This document shows positions 36,013 through 42,601 of a stretch of 64,000 nt of DNA, piece by piece. Below the pieces are notes generated by a model. The model was not told where the DNA came from. It saw nothing but the letters and a program-made list of their open reading frames with translations, and did no database searches. The stretch's first letter is position 1. Each line of letters starts with the position of its first letter. Source of the DNA: Oceanitalea stevensii (GTDB lineage Bacteria; Actinomycetota; Actinomycetes; Actinomycetales; Actinomycetaceae); assembly GCF_014837105.1 (NCBI RefSeq), contig NZ_JACSPO010000007.1:19346-83345 (forward strand), read 5' to 3'. The position numbers and the translations under genes are program-made.

Positions 36013-37071
36013 ATGTGGAGGAAGACGACGGGCCGCTGGCGGCGCGCCCTCGGTGCGCTCGCCGTGGTCGAGCGACGCAGCCCCGCCCTGCCCGTCGCGG
36101 TCCGCTGGCGACGCCTCGAGGCCACGGGTGCCGTCGCCCACGGCGTCCCGCCGCACCCCGGCCTCCCGGCGGGCGTCGTCCCCGCCGCCGCTGAGGCGGA
36201 GGCCGTCCCCGTCACCGCGCCCGTGGCGGCCGACGCGGTCCTCATCGGCAAGTTCGACCGCGGCCGCCAGGTGCGCATGCGGTCCTTCTACGCCGAGGAG
36301 GCACTGTGCGCACGCATCCAGGCGGGCTCGCGCCACCCCGAGCGTGAGCACGGGGTCAGCCGCAGCGTGCGGGCCGCCCAGCTCGTCGCCGCGCACCGGC
36401 CGGGCCTGGCCCCGGCGATGCGCGACCACGGCACGCTCTTCTCCGGGCGCACCGCCTACCTCGTCGAGGAGGTCGTCGAGGGCCGCACCCCCCGCACCCC
36501 CGCCGAGGTCGCAGCCACGATGACGGTCGTGGCGGCCGAGCTCATGGTCCTCCAGGAGGCGGTGGGGGTGACGAGCCGGCCGCTGTCCGCCGTCGTCAAC
36601 CCGGCCTTCCACGAGCGCTGGCGCGGCGTCGTCGAGGACGGGCACGTCCCGCCCAAGCTCGCGGCCCGCGTGGACCGGCTCATCGCGCGCGACGAGCTCC
36701 TCGAGGTGAGCTTCACGCACGGCGACCTCGTCTCCTCCAACGTCCTGCGGGTGGGCGACAGGGTCGTGCTCATCGACTGGGAGTACGCCGGCACCCGCCC
36801 GGTGGCCTTCGACCTCGCCAAGATGCACGTCAACGCGGGCCCCGCCGGCCCGGCCCTCGAGCGGCTCGACGACGCCCTCGACGGGACGGTGGGCCACGCG
36901 AGCGGCCACTACTCCCTCGCCGAGCAGCTGACGCTCGCGCACGTGGTCGTCCTGTCGCGGCTCGAGGCGCGGATGCAGCGGGCCCGGGAGGCGGACCGGC
37001 TGGAGCCGCTGCGGCGCCAGACCTACAAGCGCGTCAAGGCGGTCCGCGAGCTCCTCGCGCTCCAGGACTGA
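36013..37071 (+). CDS. APH-type phosphotransferase (kinase-like)
   Basis: A 352-residue protein of the aminoglycoside-phosphotransferase/choline-kinase fold. The first 70 residues are Arg/Ala-rich. The catalytic loop is FTHGDLVSSNVL near residue 237 (HGD-x4-N, the Brenner motif), followed by VLIDWEYAG near 256 with the metal-binding Asp, and FDLAKM. The substrate may be a small alcohol or a cell-wall sugar; it is not predictable. GGAGG lies 7 bases before the ATG. The stop is 3 bp from the convergent DUF4262 gene. The 66-bp gap before it holds nothing noteworthy. Confidence 0.75.
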   Translation: MWRKTTGRWRRALGALAVVERRSPALPVAVRWRRLEATGAVAHGVPPHPGLPAGVVPAAAEAEAVPVTAPVAADAVLIGKFDRGRQVRMRSFYAEEALCARIQAGSRHPEREHGVSRSVRAAQLVAAHRPGLAPAMRDHGTLFSGRTAYLVEEVVEGRTPRTPAEVAATMTVVAAELMVLQEAVGVTSRPLSAVVNPAFHERWRGVVEDGHVPPKLAARVDRLIARDELLEVSFTHGDLVSSNVLRVGDRVVLIDWEYAGTRPVAFDLAKMHVNAGPAGPALERLDDALDGTVGHASGHYSLAEQLTLAHVVVLSRLEARMQRAREADRLEPLRRQTYKRVKAVRELLALQD

Positions 37072-37074
37072 GGC

Positions 37075-37554
37075 TCATCGCCCCGGCCACCGGGTGTGGC
37101 CGAAGAGCTTCTGCACGCGGCGCCCCTCCGGCCATGCGGGGTCCCACGGCCACTGCCCCTCGTGGTTGGACCACACGAGCTGCAGGCCCGGCACGGTTCG
37201 GCCGCCCTGCCCGTAGATCCGCTGCGCCGTCACGAGGTGGCTCGGGTCGTTGACCCGGATCAGCCGGTAGCGGTGCGGGGACATCGAGGCGACCACGTCA
37301 CCCGCGGCGAACCGGTGCCCCTCGCGCACGTGCCGGCCGAGCCCGTTGAGGAACCAGCACGAGTCCTCCTGCGTGGCCCCGCTGATGAGCAGCTCGGGGT
37401 GGTCGTGGAACCGGGTGAGGCCGACGGTGTAGGCGAAGGCGAGGCTGCTGCGGCTCGGCTCGACGTACTGGACCATCCAGCCGTGCCGCTCGATGAGCTC
37501 GAGGTTGCGCGCCATCACCTCCTCCGGCGTCCACCCGTCACAGATCAGGCACAT
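37075..37554 (-). CDS. DUF4262 domain protein
   Basis: A 159-residue cytoplasmic protein. It opens with MCLICDGWTPEEV and continues WMVQYVEPSRSSLAFAYTVGLT, RFHDHPELLISG and LVTAQRIYG, all typical of DUF4262. Family function is unknown. The N-terminal CxxC pair could bind metal. A GGGAGG ribosome site precedes the ATG at 37554. The 134-bp gap on the far side, between it and the nirK stop, contains no gene or clear element. Confidence 0.8.
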   Translation of the reverse strand: MCLICDGWTPEEVMARNLELIERHGWMVQYVEPSRSSLAFAYTVGLTRFHDHPELLISGATQEDSCWFLNGLGRHVREGHRFAAGDVVASMSPHRYRLIRVNDPSHLVTAQRIYGQGGRTVPGLQLVWSNHEGQWPWDPAWPEGRRVQKLFGHTRWPGR

Positions 37555-37688
37555 CGCGACCTCCCGTCGTCGTCGGTGCTGCCGACGCTAGGGACGGGCG
37601 GTGACGGACGGCCGGGCCGGAGGTGCGCCCTGGGGACGTGCCGTCCGCGACGCGGCGTGGTGGAGCGACACCGCCGCGGTGAGGCGAC

Positions 37689-40343
37689 CTACTCGGTGAC
37701 CCGGAGGATCCCGTGCGCCCCCCGCTCGGCGTCCACCATCGCGTGGGAGACGAAGGGGTAGCTGCCGGCCTCGGGCATCTCGAGCTCGACGAAGCCGCCC
37801 TGCGCGGGCACGAGCGGCAGCACCTGCGCTCCCCCGCTGGGGCCACCGACCTCGGCCGGCCCGCCGAGCCGGTAGGCACCCTCGCTCCACACCGTGTCGA
37901 ACTGCCCGCCGACGACGTGGAAGGCGGAGCCCCGGTTGGGCCCGGCCGCGAGCACCCACACCCGCACCCGCTCGCCGACGCGCGCGGTGAGCGGCTCGTG
38001 GTCGTACTGGTTCGCGTAGCCGTTGAACACGACGAGGTCGGGCTGCTCGGCCGCGACGGCCTCGGCGTCGGCCGTCCCGCCCAGGTCCCCGAGGTAGACC
38101 TCGGACTGGACGAGGACGTACTCGCGGTCCACCGGCTCGAGGCCGGGTGGGTCGATGACGACGGCGCCGAACATGCCCTGGGCGATGTGCATCGACATCG
38201 GCGCGGTGGAGCAGTGGTACATCCAGATGCCCGCCCGCTCGGCGGTGAACCGGTAGACGAGCGACTCCCCCGGCGCAATGGTGCGCATCGGCTCGTCGGG
38301 GGCCAGCGCCCCGGCGTGGAAGTCGACGGAGTGGCCGATCGTGCCGTCGTTGACGAGCGTGACCTCGAAGACGTCACCCACCGTGCCGCGGAGCGTCGGC
38401 CCGGGGGCCGAGCCGTTGAAGGTCCACAGCTCCTGCTCGACGCCGGGCGCCACCTCCGCGGTCAGCTCACCGACGGTGAGGGTCACCTCGTGGAGCTCGC
38501 TCGGCGGAGCCGGCGCCAGCTCGGCCGGGTGGGCGGTGAAGTCCTCGCCCGGCTCGGCGCGCAGGTCCAGGTGGTCACGGGCAGGGTCGGTGGACGACGA
38601 CGGCGCGTGGTCGCCGTGGTCCGCACCCGCGCCGGCCGTGGGGCCGGGCGCGGCCCCGACGGCGACGACGTCCAGCGTCATCCCCATCTGGCGGTGCCCG
38701 GCCACCGAGCACCAGCCCGCGACGTCCCGCCCGACGACGCCGAGGTCCACCTCGACCGTCTCCCCGGCCGACATCCGACCGGAGCGGGCGCCGTTGTCGA
38801 GGACGAGGTCGTGGACGTCGTCGTCGGTGTTGACGAGCTCGACGACGAGCCGGTCACCCGCCGGCACCTCGACGACGTCGGGCACGAAGCGCATGTCCCG
38901 GGCCTCCACGCGCACGGTGGTGGTGCGGCCGGTGGCCGTCACGCCGTCGTCGGCGGAGCTGCCGGTGAGGCCGGCGGCGGCCGGGTCCCCGGCCACCCCG
39001 AGGACGACCGCGAGCGCCACCGCCCCGGCGCCGTACAGCGCGCCGAGGCGGCGCGGGACCGGTGGCGGCCCGGTCCGGATCGCACCGGCGATGACCGCCC
39101 CGGAGCTCTCCCGCCCCGCCTGGCGGCGCGCCCACAGCGCCCGCCCGAGGAGGACGAGGAAGGAGGCGAGCCCGGCGAGCCCGAGGAGGGAGGTCGTCAC
39201 GCGCACGAGGCTGGGCAGCGGGAGGACGAAGAGGAGCAGGCTGAGGTTGACGACGACGATCCGGGCCCCGGCGGCGCGGTCCATCTCCTCGTTGACACGG
39301 CGGACCACGCGCGGGCCGCCGCCGAGCATGACGGGGGCGAGGTAGCTCAGCGCCCCGAGGAGCACCTGCCCCGCGAAGCCGGCGGCGTACGGGGCGGCGA
39401 GGACCCCGAGGCTCTCGCGCAGCGAGGCCCAGTCCGGCGCGGTCGCGGCGAGCACGGCGAGGGTGACGAGGCAGCCGACCAGCCAGCACACGGCCATCGC
39501 CGCACTCAGGGTGGCGTAGCTGCGCGGGGGCTTGTCGCGGGCGATGGTCACCATCGGCCGGACCACGAGGACGACACCGGTGAGGTAGACGGCGACGGCG
39601 AGCACGACGAGCACCCGCAGGTCCGTCGCGGCGGCCAGCCAGATGGCCGCGAGGCCCGCGACGAGGACGACCATCGCGCGGCGGGCGGCCAGCGGGGCGC
39701 CGGGGACCATCTTTGTGCGCAGCATCGTGGGCCACAGGACGACGAGCGTGCCGAGCACGGTGAGACCGACCCAGCCGAGGAGCATCGTCGTCGTGTGCGC
39801 GGTGTAGAGGCGGCCCTCGACCTCGGCCGAGGGCGTGCTGCGCGCGAGCATGACGCCGAGCCACACGCCGACGGCGAGGCACAGCCCGGCGCACACGTAG
39901 AAGAGGGACAGCGCACCGAAGCGGGCCATGAGCGCGCCGCGCCGCTGGAGGAGGATGACGACGACGTGGGTGAGCGCGACGAGCGTGACCCCCACGCCCC
40001 CGACGACGACGAGCGGCCACCGGTTCGTCGCGACGCCGGCGATGACGAGGACAGCTGAGACCGTGTGCACGCCGAGACGGACGAAGGTCAGCCCCTGCCC
40101 GCCGGGCGCGGGCCGGCCGAGGAGGGTGTCGGCGAAGTGGGCGGACCAGATGAGGATCGCCGTCGTCACCGCGCCGAGCAGGGTGAGGTGGACCATGAGG
40201 TAGTTCGCCTCGGGGACCCACCGGTGGGCGACCGCCACGACGAAGGCAGCGAGGAACCAGGCGACGACGAGCGCGTTGACCTTGACGTGCCACGGCCGGC
40301 GGGCCATCGGCGGACGGCTGGAGGTCGGTCGGCCGATGGTCAT
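37689..40343 (-). CDS. nirK: Three-module copper nitrite reductase: membrane domain, cupredoxin, CuNIR
   Basis: An 884-residue fusion. Residues 20-420 hold about twelve membrane helices with conserved histidines (WSAHFADTLLG; TAHTTTMLLGWVGLTVLG), like heme-copper-oxidase subunit I or NnrS. Residues 470-555 form a cupredoxin with a full type-1 copper set (VHDL, then C-x4-H-x4-M). Residues 610-884 are a two-domain copper nitrite reductase: HSVDFH near 672 (type-1 His, catalytic Asp, type-2 His), YHCS near 709, MHIAQGM near 721, DHEPLTA near 783 and FHVVGGQFDTVW near 807. It should reduce nitrite to nitric oxide outside the membrane, with the cupredoxin as a built-in donor. Its ATG overlaps the NnrS-like stop. 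Confidence 0.9.
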   Translation of the reverse strand: MTIGRPTSSRPPMARRPWHVKVNALVVAWFLAAFVVAVAHRWVPEANYLMVHLTLLGAVTTAILIWSAHFADTLLGRPAPGGQGLTFVRLGVHTVSAVLVIAGVATNRWPLVVVGGVGVTLVALTHVVVILLQRRGALMARFGALSLFYVCAGLCLAVGVWLGVMLARSTPSAEVEGRLYTAHTTTMLLGWVGLTVLGTLVVLWPTMLRTKMVPGAPLAARRAMVVLVAGLAAIWLAAATDLRVLVVLAVAVYLTGVVLVVRPMVTIARDKPPRSYATLSAAMAVCWLVGCLVTLAVLAATAPDWASLRESLGVLAAPYAAGFAGQVLLGALSYLAPVMLGGGPRVVRRVNEEMDRAAGARIVVVNLSLLLFVLPLPSLVRVTTSLLGLAGLASFLVLLGRALWARRQAGRESSGAVIAGAIRTGPPPVPRRLGALYGAGAVALAVVLGVAGDPAAAGLTGSSADDGVTATGRTTTVRVEARDMRFVPDVVEVPAGDRLVVELVNTDDDVHDLVLDNGARSGRMSAGETVEVDLGVVGRDVAGWCSVAGHRQMGMTLDVVAVGAAPGPTAGAGADHGDHAPSSSTDPARDHLDLRAEPGEDFTAHPAELAPAPPSELHEVTLTVGELTAEVAPGVEQELWTFNGSAPGPTLRGTVGDVFEVTLVNDGTIGHSVDFHAGALAPDEPMRTIAPGESLVYRFTAERAGIWMYHCSTAPMSMHIAQGMFGAVVIDPPGLEPVDREYVLVQSEVYLGDLGGTADAEAVAAEQPDLVVFNGYANQYDHEPLTARVGERVRVWVLAAGPNRGSAFHVVGGQFDTVWSEGAYRLGGPAEVGGPSGGAQVLPLVPAQGGFVELEMPEAGSYPFVSHAMVDAERGAHGILRVTE

Positions 40344-41641
40344 GAGGGGACTCCGTGGCTCGTAATGACAGTGTCGTGGTGGCGCGTCGGCGGTGCCTCA
40401 CCGGGTCCGCCACCCTCGCGCCGAGAGCCGGATTCCTCCGCGCCCTCCCCCTCCCGCCGAGAGCCGAATTCCTCCGCGCCCTCCCCCTCCCGCCGAGAGC
40501 CGAATTCCTCCGCGCGGACGGTGGACGACGACGGGGCGGGAGGCGCCGTCGTCGTCCTCCGCGCGGTGAGCGCGGACCAGGCGGCGACGGCGACGAAGAG
40601 CAGGACGGCGACGATGTTGCCGACGCCGCCGGCCTGGACGGCCCAGTCGAGGTCGCGGGCGTCGCCGACGGCGAGGCGGAAGGCGAGGGAGGTGTGGAGC
40701 AGCGCCGCGGGCACGACGAAGGCCCGCCGGTAGGGCAGCGGCCGGCGCAGGACCGCCGGCATGATGACCGGCGCGTGGGCCATGACCATCGAGATGGCGA
40801 ATCCGAGGAACAGGGCGTGGGCGGCGGCGTCGTAGGCACGGCCCTCGACCTGGCCGCCGAGCGCCCAGACCGCGCCGGCCACGGCGAGCCACACGTAGCC
40901 GGCGAGCAGGCAGACGGCGATGAAGCGCGGCAGCCCGGTGGACCGCACGGTGCGGCGGGCGACGTCCTTGACGGCGAGCCACAGTGCGGCGGCGGCGAGC
41001 GCCAGGCCGAGGAGCGTGAAGCCGGCCTCGGGCGCGAGGAGGGAGACGACGGCGGCGACGAGGACGGTGACGGCCACGCCCTGGGCGACGGTCGCGTCCC
41101 GGGGACTCAGCGCGCCGAGGCGCGCCAGCTCGAGGCGCTCGCCGAAGATCGTGAGGACGAGGTAGCCGACGAGCCACGGCATGATCCCGGGCACGGGGAC
41201 GCCGCCGAGCCACAGGGCTGCCGCCGCCACGGCCATGAGCTGGCCGAGGACCTGGACGGCGACGGCGGCGGCCGGCTGGCGCGCGTAGAGGGAGCGGTAG
41301 ACGAGGAGGCCGCCGAGCTGGCCGGCCAGGACGAGGCCGGCGCCGACCTCGTCGGGCAGGACCGAGACGGTGGCCACGACGCCGAGGCCGTTGAGGCCCG
41401 GGGAGAGGTATCCCCAGCCGCGGCCCAGGGCCACGGAGCGCTCGAGGCCGATGACCGTGCCGACGAAGCCGAGCACCATGAGCGGGCCGTGGACGTCGGC
41501 GAGGCGGGCGCCGACGAGGACGTGCGGCAGGCCGAGGAGGGCGAGGGCGGCGTCCAGGCCGGCGAGCAGGGCGAGCCCGCCGAGGAGGAGGAAGGGCAGC
41601 CGGAAGGAGGTGCGGGTGAGGACGCTGCGGCCGTCAGTCAT
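40340..41641 (-). CDS. NnrS-like multi-pass membrane protein with a repeat-derived tail
   Basis: A 433-residue protein with ten to twelve membrane helices. LADVHGPLMVLGFVGTVIGLE followed by RSVALGRGWGYLSPGLNGLG matches the NnrS family, heme- and copper-containing membrane proteins of nitric-oxide stress and denitrification. The helices end near residue 365. The final 65 residues are hydrophilic and include three 12-residue units close to EEFGSRREGEGA, encoded by three tandem 36-bp copies of the dispersed repeat. The start overlaps the regulator stop by 8 bp and the stop overlaps nirK, so all three genes are coupled. The tail is probably not needed for function. Confidence 0.8.
   Translation of the reverse strand: MTDGRSVLTRTSFRLPFLLLGGLALLAGLDAALALLGLPHVLVGARLADVHGPLMVLGFVGTVIGLERSVALGRGWGYLSPGLNGLGVVATVSVLPDEVGAGLVLAGQLGGLLVYRSLYARQPAAAVAVQVLGQLMAVAAAALWLGGVPVPGIMPWLVGYLVLTIFGERLELARLGALSPRDATVAQGVAVTVLVAAVVSLLAPEAGFTLLGLALAAAALWLAVKDVARRTVRSTGLPRFIAVCLLAGYVWLAVAGAVWALGGQVEGRAYDAAAHALFLGFAISMVMAHAPVIMPAVLRRPLPYRRAFVVPAALLHTSLAFRLAVGDARDLDWAVQAGGVGNIVAVLLFVAVAAWSALTARRTTTAPPAPSSSTVRAEEFGSRREGEGAEEFGSRREGEGAEESGSRREGGGPGEAPPTRHHDTVITSHGVPS
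40420..40516. repeat. Three tandem 36-bp copies of the dispersed repeat inside a coding region
   Basis: Cores GCCGAGAGCCG(G/A)ATTCCTC begin at 40420, 40456 and 40492, exactly 36 bp apart, so each unit adds 12 codons without changing frame. They encode the C-terminal tail of the NnrS-like protein on the minus strand. Confidence 0.9.
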
Positions 41642-42413
41642 CGTCTGCCGCCGGCGGGGCGATGCGCAGGAGGCACGCGCCGGGTTCCGCGAAGGCCTCG
41701 AGCGTGACGCGCTCGGGCGCGACGCCGTCGTGGGCGAGGAGCTCGCGGGCCATGCCGAGGTGGCTCGTGCACACGATGTCGGGGTGCTCGCGGGCCAGGT
41801 CGAGGACGGGGCAGCGGCGCAGTCGCTGGGTGTAGCCGCCGCCGGGCTCCGCGGTGGTGCGGCAGTCGAAGCCGGCGCGGTCGAGCAGCTCGCCGAGACG
41901 GGTGACCGAGTCACGGAGCGCGGCCGGGTCCCCCGGGGTGACGGAGCGGGGTGCCTCCGCGGGGACACGGGTGATGGCGAGGCGCGGGCGGTCGATGAGC
42001 TCGCGCTCGCGGATGGCGCGACCCCAGTCACGCCCGGCGGCCAGCGCCTGGGCGGCGCGCGCACGCCTGTCCGGGACGGCGCGGGCGAGGGCGCTGATGA
42101 GGACCTCGGCGAGCACGGCGTACTCCGGGCCGGCGGGGGTCGCGGCCAGCGTCGCGCGGTACAGGGCGGCGGGACGCCCGCGGCCCGCCGAGTGGCGCAG
42201 CGTGCGCTCCGTGAGGCCGGCGCGCACGAGGGCGTCGAGGTGCTCGCGGACGGTGTTGGGGTGCTGCCCCAGCGCTGCGGCGAGCTCGGCCACGGTGCGC
42301 CGCCCCCCGAGCTCGAGGAGCGCGTCGAGCGTCGTCCGGCGCGCCGGGGACAGGTCCTCGCGCGCGCGGCCACGAGCCGGCAGCGGTCCCAGTGCTTTAT
42401 CCACGGAGTCCAC
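41634..42413 (-). CDS. ArsR/SufR-like winged-helix regulator with four cysteines
   Basis: A 259-residue regulator. The winged helix lies at residues 20-90 (VAELAAALGQHPNTVREHLDALVRAGL, broken by a turn). The C-terminal half resembles SufR/DeoR-like proteins that hold an iron-sulfur cluster: cysteines occur in FDCRT, RRCPVL, DIVCTSH and GACLLR, with 13 residues between the second and third, as in SufR. It is the first gene of the regulator-NnrS-nirK operon, so it may sense nitric oxide or redox state. The start is GTG at 42413 (a second GTG at 42404). It is divergent from the GH3 gene across 188 bp. Confidence 0.8.
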   Translation of the reverse strand: MDSVDKALGPLPARGRAREDLSPARRTTLDALLELGGRRTVAELAAALGQHPNTVREHLDALVRAGLTERTLRHSAGRGRPAALYRATLAATPAGPEYAVLAEVLISALARAVPDRRARAAQALAAGRDWGRAIRERELIDRPRLAITRVPAEAPRSVTPGDPAALRDSVTRLGELLDRAGFDCRTTAEPGGGYTQRLRRCPVLDLAREHPDIVCTSHLGMARELLAHDGVAPERVTLEAFAEPGACLLRIAPPAADDD

Positions 42414-42452
42414 CGTGCTATCCCCGACGCCGCCCGACCCGGGACCTTCGGC

Positions 42453-42468
42453 CTTGGTCTAGACCAGG
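42453..42468. promoter_or_regulatory. DasR-responsive element (dre) palindrome upstream of GH3 gene
   Basis: TGGTCTAGACCA (42455-42466) is a perfect 12-bp palindrome and equals the core of the published dre consensus (ACTGGTCTAGACCAGT) bound by the GntR-type regulator DasR. Outside it, C42453 pairs with G42468. It lies 136 bp upstream of the GH3 start, just upstream of a possible promoter (TGACCC-16-TAGGGT, 42472-42499). Confidence 0.75.
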
Positions 42469-42547
42469 AGGTGACCCGGGCCACGGTCTGGCGTAGGGTG
42501 ATGGCGGCAGGTCTTTCCCTAGCGCATGGATGCGCGAAAAGAGTTGC

Positions 42548-42567
42548 CGCGCGAGAGGTCTCGCGCG
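42548..42567 (+). promoter_or_regulatory. Perfect 9-bp hairpin in the GH3 leader
   Basis: CGCGCGAGA and TCTCGCGCG face each other around GG. It ends 34 bases upstream of the TTG start, so it would form in the leader of the message if transcription starts near 42506. It could also be a second operator. Confidence 0.45.
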
Positions 42568-42601
42568 TGATCGATGACGACTCACACCCCCTGGAGGAAC
42601 G

